Assembly (NCBI GenBank): GCA_902521615.1
Contig: CABYSJ010000006.1
Location: 16,860 to 80,859 of the forward strand
Direction of reading: 5' to 3'
Length of the DNA: 64,000 bases
Origin: an uncultured Pelagibacteraceae bacterium
Lineage (GTDB): Bacteria; Pseudomonadota; Alphaproteobacteria; Pelagibacterales; Pelagibacteraceae
Shown here: positions 50,493 through 59,178 of the stretch, one piece after another
Layout of the letters: every line of letters begins with the position of its first letter
Position numbering within the stretch: the first letter of the stretch is position 1
Program-made: the position numbers and the translations under genes
Notes under the pieces: generated by a model
Database searches by the model: none
The model's input: only the letters and a program-made list of their open reading frames with translations
Told to the model about the DNA's origin: nothing

Positions 50493-51020
50493 TTAATGTC
50501 CTGGAAATTCAATTAAATTCTCAACTTTATAATTACTTTTAACTAAATTATCTGATCCACCTAGATCGAATAGGTTAATTACAAATATAAATGCTGCAAC
50601 TTTACCTTTAGAAATTTCAACCAATTTTGCTGCAGCTTCAGCTGTACCTCCAGTTGCGATTAAATCATCTATAATTAAAACCTCATCTTTTTCATTTATA
50701 GAGTCTTTATGAACCTCAATCGTTGCAGTTCCATATTCAAGCTCAAAATCGACAGAGTGAACATCTGCTGGCAATTTATTTTTTTTTCTAAGCATAATAA
50801 AAGGTTTTTTAAGAACAAACGAAACAGCAGATGCAAACACAAAGCCTCTAGACTCAATAGCTGCTATTTTTGTAAAATTATACTTTTTTGATCTTTCAAT
50901 AATTTGATTAATTGTCTCTGCAAATGCATTTTCATCTTTAATTAACGTAGTTATATCTCTAAATAAAATACCTTTTTTTGGATAATCAGGGATAGATCTA
51001 ATATAATCTTTTAAATTCAT
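50493..51020 (-). CDS. apt: Adenine phosphoribosyltransferase
   Basis: A 175-residue adenine PRT. MNLKDYIRSIPDYPKKGILFRDIT is the standard Apt start; the 21 extra residues of the ORF track are hydrophobic, unlike Apt, and overlap the mtnP start, so the ATG at 51020 is chosen. ESRGFVFASAVSF near residue 59, FIMLRKKNKLP near 77 and the PRPP motif VLIIDDLIATGGTAEAA near 119 are classical. It converts adenine to AMP. It is divergent from mtnP, whose reaction releases adenine from methylthioadenosine, so the two proteins work in sequence. Confidence 0.95.
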   Translation of the reverse strand: MNLKDYIRSIPDYPKKGILFRDITTLIKDENAFAETINQIIERSKKYNFTKIAAIESRGFVFASAVSFVLKKPFIMLRKKNKLPADVHSVDFELEYGTATIEVHKDSINEKDEVLIIDDLIATGGTAEAAAKLVEISKGKVAAFIFVINLFDLGGSDNLVKSNYKVENLIEFPGH

Positions 51021-51061
51021 AATAGTTAAATATAAAAGTATAAATAAATAATTTTTTAAGT

Positions 51062-51934
51062 ATGACAACAAATAAATTGGCAATAATTGGTGGTAGTGGT
51101 CTTTATGATGTTGAGGAATTCAAAGAAAGAGAATTACTTGATTTACAAACACCCTGGGGGAAACCTTCTGATCAGATTTTAAAAACTAAATATAATAGTA
51201 AGGAAGTTTATTTTCTACCAAGACATGGAAGAGGGCATTTTGTTTCTCCTTCAAATATAAATTTTAGAGCAAATATAGATGCACTTAAACAGTTAGGGGT
51301 AACAGATATTGTTTCTGTGTCAGCTGTTGGTTCTCTTAAAGAAAATTTACCTCCTGGAAAATTTGTAATTGTAGATCAATTTATAGATAGGACTTTTGCA
51401 AGAAACAAAACTTTTTTTGACGATGAGATAGTAGCTCATGTATCAATGGCTCATCCAACCTCAACTGGTTTAATGAATGCATGCGAAGAAGCAATTAAAA
51501 AATCAAATATAGACTATCAAAGAAATGGAACATATGTTGTTATGGAAGGGCCTCAATTTTCTACACTAGCAGAATCTAATTTATATAGATCTTGGAATGC
51601 AGATGTAATTGGAATGACAAATATGCCTGAGGCAAAATTAGCAAGAGAAGCAGAAATTAGATATGCATCTGTCTCTATGGTTACAGATTTTGATTGTTGG
51701 CATCCAGATCATGAAAATGTTGATGTTCAGCAAGTTATTAAAGTTCTATTAGGAAACGCAGAAAAAGCAAAAATTATGATTAAAAATTTGATTGATAATT
51801 TTGAGAGTTATGTTGATCCAAATGATCCCACAAATAATTGTTTAGATGTAGCAATTATTACTGCTCCAGAAAAAAGAACAAAAAAGACTATAGAGAAATT
51901 AAAAACTGTAGCTGGTAGAGCTTTAAATAAATGA
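51062..51934 (+). CDS. mtnP: Methylthioadenosine phosphorylase
   Basis: A 290-residue PNP/MTAP-family enzyme. LAIIGGSGLYDVEEF at the start, YFLPRHGRGHFVSPSNINFRANIDALKQLGV near 49, EGPQFSTLAESNLYRSWNADVIGMTNMPEAKLAREAEI near 161 are typical of MTAP, with GMTNMPEA kept. It cleaves 5'-methylthioadenosine to adenine and methylthioribose-1-phosphate. It overlaps mtnA by 4 bases. MTA is the by-product of the aminopropyl transfer catalysed by the SpeD-SpeE fusion two genes downstream. Confidence 0.94.
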   Translation: MTTNKLAIIGGSGLYDVEEFKERELLDLQTPWGKPSDQILKTKYNSKEVYFLPRHGRGHFVSPSNINFRANIDALKQLGVTDIVSVSAVGSLKENLPPGKFVIVDQFIDRTFARNKTFFDDEIVAHVSMAHPTSTGLMNACEEAIKKSNIDYQRNGTYVVMEGPQFSTLAESNLYRSWNADVIGMTNMPEAKLAREAEIRYASVSMVTDFDCWHPDHENVDVQQVIKVLLGNAEKAKIMIKNLIDNFESYVDPNDPTNNCLDVAIITAPEKRTKKTIEKLKTVAGRALNK

Positions 51935-53001
51935 GAATAGAGGGAAAAGAGTACCGAACTATTTGGTTTGAAAATAATGTTGTTAAGATTATTGATCAAA
52001 CAAAACTTCCTCACCAATTTAAAATCAAAGAAATAAAGACAGTTAAAGATGCAATTAATGCAATTAAAACAATGGAAGTAAGAGGTGCACCTCTAATTGG
52101 TGGAACAGCTGCTTATGGTCTAGCTTTGGCAGTTCAAGAAACTAATGATCCAGAATTTATAAAAAAAAGTGCAAAAGAATTAATTCAATCCAGACCTACT
52201 GCTATTAATTTAAAGTGGGCTGTAGACCGAATGATAAAAAAATTAACAGGAATTAATAGTGATCAATTATTAAATATTGCTTTAAATGAAGCAAAAGAAA
52301 TATGTGATGAAGATGAAAAGTTCTGTGAAAATATTGGTATTAATGGATTAAAAATAATTGAAGAAATTTATAATAAAAAGAAAGATACAGTAAATATATT
52401 AACACATTGTAATGCAGGTTGGTTAGCAACTATTAATTGGGGCACAGCAACATCGCCAATTTACCAAGCTCATAAAAAAGGAATACCAGTTCATGTATGG
52501 GTAGATGAAACAAGACCAAGAAATCAAGGTGCAAACTTAACATCATACGAATTAAACGAAGAGGAAATTCCAAACACAATTATTGCTGACAATACAGGGG
52601 GTATTTTAATGCAAAGGGGTGAAATTGATATGTGCATTGTAGGTACTGATAGGACTTTATCTAATGGAGATGTTTGTAATAAAATTGGAACTTATCTCAA
52701 AGCATTGGCTGCTCATGACAATAACGTTCCTTTTTATGTGGCTCTTCCAAGCTCAACAATTGATTGGGACATCAAAGATGCAAAAGATATTCCCATAGAA
52801 GAAAGAAATTCAGAGGAATTATCTCATGTTGAAGGTATAGATGAGAATAATGAAATTAAGAAAGTTTTGATATACCCACTTAAAAGTAAAGCTATGAATT
52901 TAGCTTTTGATGTAACGCCTGCAAAATATGTAACTGGATTAATAACTGAAAGAGGGATTTCTGAAGCTTCTTTTGATGGATTAAGCAAATTATTTAAATG
53001 A
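51931..53001 (+). CDS. mtnA: Methylthioribose-1-phosphate isomerase
   Basis: A 356-residue enzyme of the eIF-2B alpha-like MtnA family. EVRGAPLIGGTAAYGLALAV near residue 50, LTHCNAGWLAT near 156, DETRPRNQGANLTSYEL near 192, and IVGTDRTLSNGDVCNKIGTYLKA near 234 are the usual signatures, including the catalytic cysteine and aspartate. It converts methylthioribose-1-phosphate to methylthioribulose-1-phosphate. It overlaps both neighbours by 4 bases, so mtnP, mtnA and the aldolase form one unit. Confidence 0.95.
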   Translation: MRIEGKEYRTIWFENNVVKIIDQTKLPHQFKIKEIKTVKDAINAIKTMEVRGAPLIGGTAAYGLALAVQETNDPEFIKKSAKELIQSRPTAINLKWAVDRMIKKLTGINSDQLLNIALNEAKEICDEDEKFCENIGINGLKIIEEIYNKKKDTVNILTHCNAGWLATINWGTATSPIYQAHKKGIPVHVWVDETRPRNQGANLTSYELNEEEIPNTIIADNTGGILMQRGEIDMCIVGTDRTLSNGDVCNKIGTYLKALAAHDNNVPFYVALPSSTIDWDIKDAKDIPIEERNSEELSHVEGIDENNEIKKVLIYPLKSKAMNLAFDVTPAKYVTGLITERGISEASFDGLSKLFK

Positions 53002-53663
53002 AAAATTTAAAAGAAAGAGAAGAGGTAATTGAGTATTCAATTAAACTGAACACAACTAATTTATCTCCTCTAAGATCAGGAAATATTTCTGTGAGAGGAA
53101 TAGATGATGGTATTGAGGGTTTTTTTATAACTCCATCTGGAAAGAAGTATGAGTCTTTAAAACCAGAAGATATTGTTTTTTTGTCTTTAACTGAGGAAAA
53201 AGACTTCTTATCATGGTTTAATTCTGGAAAAAATCCATCATCAGAATGGCGTTTTCACCAAGATATTTATAAAAACAAGTGGGAAGCAAAAGCAATAGTC
53301 CATGCTCATTCACCTCATGCTACAGCAGTATCTACTCATGGAAAATCTATTCCACCATTTCATTACATGATTGCTCTTGCAGGTGGTGAAGATATTCGAT
53401 GCTCTGAATATGCAACTTTTGGTACCCATGAACTTTCGATCAATATGATTAAAGCCTTAAAAGATAGAAAGGCATGTCTTATGGCGAACCATGGACAGGT
53501 TGCATTTGGAGAAAATTTATCAAAAGCTTTCGAGCTTGCTCAAGAGGTAGAAAATATTTGCCATCAATATATTATTGCTTTAAAGATGGGTGAGCCTAAG
53601 AATCTTTCATTAGCTGAAATGAAAAAAATCTTAGAAAAAGTTAAAAATTATAAAAGCAGTTAG
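52998..53663 (+). CDS. Class II aldolase (FucA-like), probable methylthioribulose-1-phosphate aldolase
   Basis: A 221-residue zinc aldolase of the FucA/AraD family. Visible elements: SGNISVRG near residue 27, the catalytic glutamate in SSEWRFHQDIY near 75, metal-binding histidines in VHAHSPHATAVS near 94, and ANHGQVAFG near 155. In the same position some bacteria have MtnB dehydratase; in Rhodospirillum and E. coli an Ald2 aldolase takes this place and splits methylthioribulose-1-phosphate (or 5-deoxyribulose-1-phosphate) to DHAP and an aldehyde, the DHAP shunt. No mtnC/D/E genes are nearby, which favours the aldolase role. Confidence 0.8.
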   Translation: MKNLKEREEVIEYSIKLNTTNLSPLRSGNISVRGIDDGIEGFFITPSGKKYESLKPEDIVFLSLTEEKDFLSWFNSGKNPSSEWRFHQDIYKNKWEAKAIVHAHSPHATAVSTHGKSIPPFHYMIALAGGEDIRCSEYATFGTHELSINMIKALKDRKACLMANHGQVAFGENLSKAFELAQEVENICHQYIIALKMGEPKNLSLAEMKKILEKVKNYKSS

Positions 53664-53667
53664 TTAT

Positions 53668-54708
53668 ATGACTAAAGTTGGGGAGCATATCACTCTAGAC
53701 ATAATTGGAACAACTAAAGAGTATGATCCATCTATATTTGAAAAAGTAATTCATGATATTGCAAAAGCTGCAAAAGTAACAATTTTAAATATTTCAAAAT
53801 ATAAATTTGAACCCCAAGGTTTTACAATTCTTGCCTTATTAGCTGAAAGTCATATTAGTTTTCATACATTCCCTGAAAAAGGAATTATAAGTTTTGACTT
53901 TTTTACATGTGGAAAAGTAAGTCCATCGGTTGCAATTGATATAATAAAAAAAGAATTTGAACATAAAAGAATAGTTAAAAAAGAATTTAATAGAGATACC
54001 AAATCTCTTTATCCTGATATTTATAGCTCACCAGGTTTACAAAAATCTTACGTTGTAAATGATGTTTTGGAAGATTTTAAATCTAAAGTAGGTCAACATA
54101 TTGAAATTTTAGACTTAGAACAATTTGGCAAATCTTTATTTATAGATGGTGAAATACAAGTTGCTGCTACTGATGAACATTTATACAGCTCTACTTTTGT
54201 TGGTTCTGGTTTAAATTTAAACAAAGATAATGAAAGAGCCGCTATCATAGGTGGTGGCGATGGTGGAGTAGCAAGAGAGTGTATTTCAAAAAAATTTAAC
54301 TTTATCGATTGGTATGAGCTTGATCCTGAAGTGGTAGATGTTTGCAATAAACATCTTGGAGATATTGGAAAAAAAGCAACAGAAAAAAATTCAGTGAAAT
54401 GTGTATGGGGTGATGCTTTCGAAAGTATTAAATCAGTAAGTGATGATACTTATGATCATATTTTTGTTGATCTAAATGACGATCAATTTTGTATAGATTT
54501 AGCTGCAAAAAATATGGATTCATTAGTCAGAATATTAAAACCGAAGGGAGTTATTACAGCTCAAGTAGGGAGTCAGGATAAAAAACCACAACAGGTTGAA
54601 AATTGGCTGAATGTATTTAATCAAAATTTTGGAAACGCGAAATTAGCAAGAGTTTACATACCAAGCTTTGATTGCTCTTGGAATTTTTCTTCATCAATTA
54701 ATCATTAA
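53668..54708 (+). CDS. SpeD-SpeE fusion: S-adenosylmethionine decarboxylase and aminopropyltransferase
   Basis: A 346-residue fusion. Residues about 1-112 are a SpeD proenzyme: LLAESHISFHTFPEKG with predicted self-cleavage before Ser61 (pyruvoyl source), His66 and Cys81 in FDFFTCGK. Residues about 120-346 are a spermidine-synthase-like domain (GKSLFIDGEIQVAATDEHLYSS; nucleotide-binding IIGGGDGG near 190; YDHIFVDLNDD near 267). The YHE...HP segment common in spermidine synthases reads YSSTFVGS here and VDSTDP reads VDLNDD, so the amine acceptor may not be putrescine. It would make decarboxylated SAM and use it in one protein, releasing MTA for MtnP. Confidence 0.88.
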   Translation: MTKVGEHITLDIIGTTKEYDPSIFEKVIHDIAKAAKVTILNISKYKFEPQGFTILALLAESHISFHTFPEKGIISFDFFTCGKVSPSVAIDIIKKEFEHKRIVKKEFNRDTKSLYPDIYSSPGLQKSYVVNDVLEDFKSKVGQHIEILDLEQFGKSLFIDGEIQVAATDEHLYSSTFVGSGLNLNKDNERAAIIGGGDGGVARECISKKFNFIDWYELDPEVVDVCNKHLGDIGKKATEKNSVKCVWGDAFESIKSVSDDTYDHIFVDLNDDQFCIDLAAKNMDSLVRILKPKGVITAQVGSQDKKPQQVENWLNVFNQNFGNAKLARVYIPSFDCSWNFSSSINH

Positions 54709-54768
54709 TTTTACTTTTTTCTTATTAAAAATTGTGAAATAATTCCTCTTAAATTAAAGGAGAAAATA

Positions 54769-55620
54769 ATGAATATATTCAAAAAAACTATTTTAACAGT
54801 TCTTGCTTCTTTATTTATCGTCGGAAATGTTTCTGCTGAAAAAATAAAAATTGGAACTGAAGGCGCTTACCCTCCATGGAATTCAAAAGATGCATCAGGT
54901 AATCTAATAGGTTTTGAAGTCGAGCTTGCTCAAGAACTTTGTACAATTATGAAGTATGAGTGTACAATTGTTGAACAAGACTGGGACGGTATGATACCAG
55001 CTCTAGTTATGAGAAAATTTGATGCAATAATGGCTGGAATGTCAATTACTGCTGAAAGACAAAAAACAATTACGTTTTCACAAGGTTATGCTGATGAAGT
55101 AGCTTCTCTTGCAGTAATGAAAGGTTCAAGCTTAGAGGGCATGGATACACCAGAAGGTATTAATTTATCATTGGGTGGATCTGATGTTAAAAAAGCTCTT
55201 AAAACTTTAACAGGCGCACTTGCTGGTAAAACTGTTTGTACTCAAACAGGAACAATTCACCAAAACTTTTTAGAGTCTGGTGATGTAGGAAGTGTGAATG
55301 TTAGAACTTATAAAACTCAAGATGAAGTTAACCTAGATCTAACTTCTGGAAGATGTGACGTTGCTTTAGCTGCAGCAGTAGCATTCACAGATTATGCAGA
55401 TAAATCAGGTAAACCAGTTGTATTAGTTGGACCAACTTTTTCAGGTGGTGCATTTGGTAATGGTGTAGGTGTTGGTATCAGACAAGCTAGCGATAGTGCT
55501 ATAGGAAAAAGAGATGCCAAAATTCTAAAAGACTTCAACAAAGCAATTAATAAAGCGAGAAAACAGGGAATTATTAGCAAACTTGCTATTAAGCACTTTG
55601 GTTTCGACGCTTCTATGTAA
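54769..55620 (+). CDS. Octopine/nopaline-type amino acid ABC substrate-binding protein
   Basis: A 283-residue periplasmic binding protein of the SBP family 3. Signal peptide MNIFKKTILTVLASLFIVGNVSA, then IKIGTEGAYPPWN, GFEVELAQELC, WDGMIPALVMRKFDAIMAGMSIT and a conserved C-terminal GVGIRQASD. As I recall, the NocT/OccT (octopine/nopaline) group shares the AYPPWN and WDG-IPAL patterns; SAR11 genes of this kind are often annotated occT. Ligands may be arginine-, ornithine- or opine-like. A good Shine-Dalgarno (AAAGGAG) precedes the ATG. A long stem-loop follows, before the permease genes. Confidence 0.88.
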   Translation: MNIFKKTILTVLASLFIVGNVSAEKIKIGTEGAYPPWNSKDASGNLIGFEVELAQELCTIMKYECTIVEQDWDGMIPALVMRKFDAIMAGMSITAERQKTITFSQGYADEVASLAVMKGSSLEGMDTPEGINLSLGGSDVKKALKTLTGALAGKTVCTQTGTIHQNFLESGDVGSVNVRTYKTQDEVNLDLTSGRCDVALAAAVAFTDYADKSGKPVVLVGPTFSGGAFGNGVGVGIRQASDSAIGKRDAKILKDFNKAINKARKQGIISKLAIKHFGFDASM

Positions 55621-55633
55621 TTCATTTCAGATC

Positions 55634-55658
55634 TGGCGACTATAATATATAGTCGCCA
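55634..55658 (+). repeat. Stem-loop between binding-protein and permease genes
   Basis: TGGCGACTATA and TATAGTCGCCA are perfect 11-bp arms around a 3-base loop (ATA). No U-run follows, so it is less a terminator than an mRNA-stabilising or attenuating hairpin, located 7 bases before the permease ATG. It could raise the level of binding-protein mRNA relative to the downstream permeases. Confidence 0.85.
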
Positions 55659-55664
55659 ATCTAT

Positions 55665-56357
55665 ATGGAACTTCTCGCATTTGGAAAAACAGGTTGGGGT
55701 GACGAGTTATTTTACGCAACCTTGATGACAATCGCTGTATCTATTACAGCAATGTTAGTTGGTTTTTGTTTTGCATTAATTTTTACTCCTTTAAAACTTT
55801 CTAAATACAAAACTCTGAATTTAGTTGGCAATTTTTACACAACGGTAATTCGAGGTGTACCTGAACTATTAGTAATTTACCTTTTCTTCTTTGGAGGAAG
55901 TGGAGCTATCATGTATGTGGCTTCTATTTTTGGTTATTATGAATATATAGAAATTAATGCTTTTATTACTGGCTCAATGGCTATTGGTATTATTTCAGGA
56001 GCTTATTCAACTGAAGTATTTAGGGGGGCAATTCAATCAATAGACAAAGGTCAATTTGAAGCTGCAAAGGTTCTTGGAATAAATAAGTTTGCTCAATTTT
56101 ATAAAATAATACTACCACAAATGTTAAGACTTGCTATTCCAAACTTAAGTAATGTTTGGCAAATAACTCTAAAAGATACTTCTCTGATTTCAGTAACAGG
56201 ATTAGTTGAAATAATGAGACAGTCTTATATTGCAGCAGGATCTACTAGAGACCCATTATATTTCTATTCATTTGCAGCAGTTTTATATCTGTTACTTACT
56301 TACGTGAGTATGAAGTTAATTAACAAGTTAGAAGTAAGATATAGCAGGGGGTATTAA
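55665..56357 (+). CDS. Amino acid ABC permease (HisQ/OccQ type)
   Basis: A 230-residue inner-membrane permease with about five helices. YTTVIRGVPELLVIYLFFFGGSG near residue 63 and the EAA loop (DKGQFEAAKVLGINKFAQFYKIILPQM, near 126) are typical of the HisQ/HisM family. It partners with the next permease, which overlaps it by one base, and with the binding protein upstream. The ribosome-binding site lies in or next to the stem-loop. No ATPase of this transporter is encoded nearby. Confidence 0.9.
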   Translation: MELLAFGKTGWGDELFYATLMTIAVSITAMLVGFCFALIFTPLKLSKYKTLNLVGNFYTTVIRGVPELLVIYLFFFGGSGAIMYVASIFGYYEYIEINAFITGSMAIGIISGAYSTEVFRGAIQSIDKGQFEAAKVLGINKFAQFYKIILPQMLRLAIPNLSNVWQITLKDTSLISVTGLVEIMRQSYIAAGSTRDPLYFYSFAAVLYLLLTYVSMKLINKLEVRYSRGY

Positions 56358-57031
56358 TGGATTTTGATTTAATGGTTACTAGTTTCCCTAAACTTTTAGG
56401 AGCAACAGTTGTTACTTTAAAATTATTATCTGCATCATTATTTTTTGGATTATTCCTAGGTCTTTTCTTTGCAATTTTAAGATTAAATAAAAATATATTT
56501 ATTAATAAATTTGCCTATGGCTATTCATATATTTTTAGAGGAACACCATTACTAGTCCAGATTTTTATAATTTATTTTGGATTAGGACAAATCGAATATT
56601 TAAGAACAACATTTCTATGGGTAATTTTAAAAGAACCTTATTGGTGTGCAATAATAGCATTTACTTTAAATACTGGCGCATATACCTCTGAAATTTTAAG
56701 ATCTGCATTTCAAACTATTAAACCAGGTATAATTGAGGCTGGAAAAAGCTTAGGAATTTCAAACAAAATAATCTTTTATAAAATCCAAATTCCAATTGCC
56801 ATTCGACAATCTTTACCTGCTTATGGAAACGAAATCATATTAATGATGAAAGGAACTTCTTTAGCAAGCACAGTAACTTTAATGGATTTAACTGGTGTTG
56901 CCAAATATATAATTTCAACAACTTTTAAACCAATCGAAGTATTTATTGTTGCTGGTGGAATATATTTGTTCATGACTTTTATAATTCATAATGTGATTAA
57001 ATATTTGGAGAAAAAGTATAGCTTTCAATAA
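56357..57031 (+). CDS. Amino acid ABC permease (HisM/OccM type)
   Basis: A 224-residue permease, second half of the heterodimer. YIFRGTPLLVQIFIIYFGLGQIE near residue 58 and the EAA loop (PGIIEAGKSLGISNKIIFYKIQIPIAIR, near 128) fit HisM. Usual operons carry an ATPase (HisP type) next; here a PhyH-type oxygenase gene follows after 5 bases, so the ATPase must come from elsewhere in the genome. Confidence 0.9.
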   Translation: MDFDLMVTSFPKLLGATVVTLKLLSASLFFGLFLGLFFAILRLNKNIFINKFAYGYSYIFRGTPLLVQIFIIYFGLGQIEYLRTTFLWVILKEPYWCAIIAFTLNTGAYTSEILRSAFQTIKPGIIEAGKSLGISNKIIFYKIQIPIAIRQSLPAYGNEIILMMKGTSLASTVTLMDLTGVAKYIISTTFKPIEVFIVAGGIYLFMTFIIHNVIKYLEKKYSFQ

Positions 57032-57036
57032 TAAAA

Positions 57037-57825
57037 ATGTTTTTATCTGATAGACAAATTAAAGATTATCAAAACGATGGTGTGATAATAATTAAAGATA
57101 TATTTAAAAATTGGATTGAGCCACTTAGAAAAGGATTTCAAAAAGTATTAGATAGTCCAAGTAAGCATGGTAGAGAAAATGTGAGTAGCGATAAAGGAAG
57201 ATTTTTTGAGGATTATTGCAACTGGGAAAGGATAGAAGAATTTAAGGATTGTTTATATAATTCACCCGGAGCTCAAATATTTGCAGAAGCAACCAATTCT
57301 AAATCTACTCAAATTTTTCATGAACATATTTTTATAAAGGATCCAGGTACTCACAAAGAAACTCCTTGGCATCAAGATATGCCTTATTATTGTGTTGATG
57401 GCAATGATACTGGAAGTTTTTGGATACCATTAGATGAAGTTGACCAGAAAAATAATCTTAAATTAATTTTAGGCTCTCACAAATGGTCAAAGTTAATTAG
57501 ACCCACAAAGTGGTCCAATAACCAATCTTGGTATGACGATGATAGTGCTTTTATGGATTTACCTCCATCAAAAGAATTTGAAAAAAATATTTTAATTCCA
57601 GAACTAAGTTTAGGGGATGCTGTTTTATTTAATTTTAAAATTGTACATGGTTCAACAGGAAATAATTCCTTTAAGTCACGAAGAGCATTTTCAATGCGAT
57701 TTATAGGAGATGATGTGAAGTATATTGATAGAGGAGGACCAACTTCACCCCCATTTGATGGAATTAATTTAAAAACAGGAGATTTGATGAGAGATGATTG
57801 GTTTCCTAAAGTTTTTAGTAGCTAG
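57037..57825 (+). CDS. PhyH-family Fe(II)/2-oxoglutarate dioxygenase
   Basis: A 262-residue member of the phytanoyl-CoA dioxygenase family. The iron-binding residues are visible: WHQDMPYY (HxD, near residue 111) and a distal histidine in KIVHGSTGNN (near 203), with RRAFSMRF supplying the 2-oxoglutarate arginine. FHEHIFIKDPG near 92 is typical. The family hydroxylates small molecules such as amino acids and betaines (EctD is a member). The gene follows amino acid permease genes by 5 bases, so it may hydroxylate the imported amino acid; the substrate is not known. Confidence 0.85.
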   Translation: MFLSDRQIKDYQNDGVIIIKDIFKNWIEPLRKGFQKVLDSPSKHGRENVSSDKGRFFEDYCNWERIEEFKDCLYNSPGAQIFAEATNSKSTQIFHEHIFIKDPGTHKETPWHQDMPYYCVDGNDTGSFWIPLDEVDQKNNLKLILGSHKWSKLIRPTKWSNNQSWYDDDSAFMDLPPSKEFEKNILIPELSLGDAVLFNFKIVHGSTGNNSFKSRRAFSMRFIGDDVKYIDRGGPTSPPFDGINLKTGDLMRDDWFPKVFSS

Positions 57826-58204
57826 TATATTCTTTAATTTCTTTGATACTTGATCCAGTGTGATTATTCATTTCTAATTTAATTTTTGCCCGGTCATCAT
57901 TTAAAAAATGAACATCTCTTGATAATTTTATAAATTTATCACCAAAGTCCTTATTTTTTTCACAATCTCTTTTGTCATCTTCTATAACCCATAACTTGGC
58001 ATTAATTTCTTTTAAATTTTGGAATAATTTATTTAGTTTATCGTCAGATTTAACATTTTTTTCTAATTGATCTTTAAGAATCGAATGTTCATTCGATATG
58101 AATTTTAGTTTTTCAGGGTCTTTAATTTTTTCTTTTTTAATTTCTAAGATTGAAATTTTGTCTAAAAGCTCACCAACCGATACTTCTACTATAATTTTAT
58201 TCAT
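57815..58204 (-). CDS. DUF6165-like small conserved protein
   Basis: A 129-residue, charged, largely helical protein. Its start VEVSVGELLDKISILEIKKEKIKDPEKL is the pattern I associate with the DUF6165 family, found beside surface polysaccharide and LPS glycosyltransferase genes. No catalytic motif is visible. It is divergent from a family 9 glycosyltransferase 32 bases away, in line with an LPS-related role, which remains inference. Its end overlaps the PhyH gene by 11 bases. Confidence 0.7.
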   Translation of the reverse strand: MNKIIVEVSVGELLDKISILEIKKEKIKDPEKLKFISNEHSILKDQLEKNVKSDDKLNKLFQNLKEINAKLWVIEDDKRDCEKNKDFGDKFIKLSRDVHFLNDDRAKIKLEMNNHTGSSIKEIKEYTSY

Positions 58205-58236
58205 TAAATTTTATACTATGTTAAATTGTTAAAAAT

Positions 58237-59178
58237 ATGTCTAATATTTTAATCATTAAACATGGATCTTTGGGTGATATAGCTCAAGCTTGTGGTGCAA
58301 TTCAAGATATTTCTGAGAATCACAAACAAGATGAAATTTATTTACTAACAACCAAACCGTATTTTGATTTATTTAAAAAAAATCCACATATTTCTAATGT
58401 TATTTTGGATAAGCGATTATCAAGACTGAACTTGATTTACTTATATTCATTAATGAAAAGCATAAAAAAATATAATTTTTCTAAAGTTTATGATCTTCAG
58501 AACTCAAGTAGAACAGTCTTTTATAAAAAAATTTTATTTCCAAAAGCAACTAAAGATACTTGGTCATCTACTGATACAACATTACCCAAAGGAACCACAA
58601 AAGAGGATTTTGATAAAGACTCTGTTTTGTCTAGATTTGATTATCAATTAAAAAATTCAGGCATAAATACAAATCATACTTTAAAACCTGATTTTTCATG
58701 GAGCACAACTGACATATCTCAAATAAAAAATCACCATCAATTAGATAAATATATTCTGCTTTTTCCTTTTTGCTCGCCTCATTTAACTTCAAAGAAATGG
58801 CCTTATTATAATGAGTTAATTGCTATAATTAATGAAAAATTAAGTAACAAATTAAAAGTAATAATTGCACCTGGACCAAGCGAAATTAAGGAAGCATCAA
58901 ATATTAATGCACTCTGTGTTTTAGATAATGGTAAAGCTTTAGATATTTCTCAGTTAGCAGCATTAATTAAAGATAGTTCATTTGTTATTGCAAATGATAC
59001 TGGACCAGCACATATCACAGCTCATTTGGGATCAAAAGGAATTGCTTTATTTGGATCTCATACAACTCCTTTTAAAGTAAGTATCGAAAGAGAAAATTTT
59101 AAAGCAATACAGGCCCCAGAATTATCTAAACTTTCTGCAGAAAAAGTTTTTGAGAGACTTTCTGAAATTATTTCTTAA
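58237..59178 (+). CDS. Family 9 glycosyltransferase (heptosyltransferase-like)
   Basis: A 313-residue GT-B glycosyltransferase of the ADP-heptose:LPS heptosyltransferase family. ILIIKHGSLGDIAQACGAIQDI at the start and FVIANDTGPAHITAHLGSKGIALFGSHTTP near residue 248 are the typical N- and C-terminal signatures. It is a peripheral inner-membrane enzyme of LPS core or surface glycan assembly. The donor sugar cannot be read from the sequence. Overlaps the convergent AbrB-family gene by 11 bases. Confidence 0.88.
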   Translation: MSNILIIKHGSLGDIAQACGAIQDISENHKQDEIYLLTTKPYFDLFKKNPHISNVILDKRLSRLNLIYLYSLMKSIKKYNFSKVYDLQNSSRTVFYKKILFPKATKDTWSSTDTTLPKGTTKEDFDKDSVLSRFDYQLKNSGINTNHTLKPDFSWSTTDISQIKNHHQLDKYILLFPFCSPHLTSKKWPYYNELIAIINEKLSNKLKVIIAPGPSEIKEASNINALCVLDNGKALDISQLAALIKDSSFVIANDTGPAHITAHLGSKGIALFGSHTTPFKVSIERENFKAIQAPELSKLSAEKVFERLSEIIS

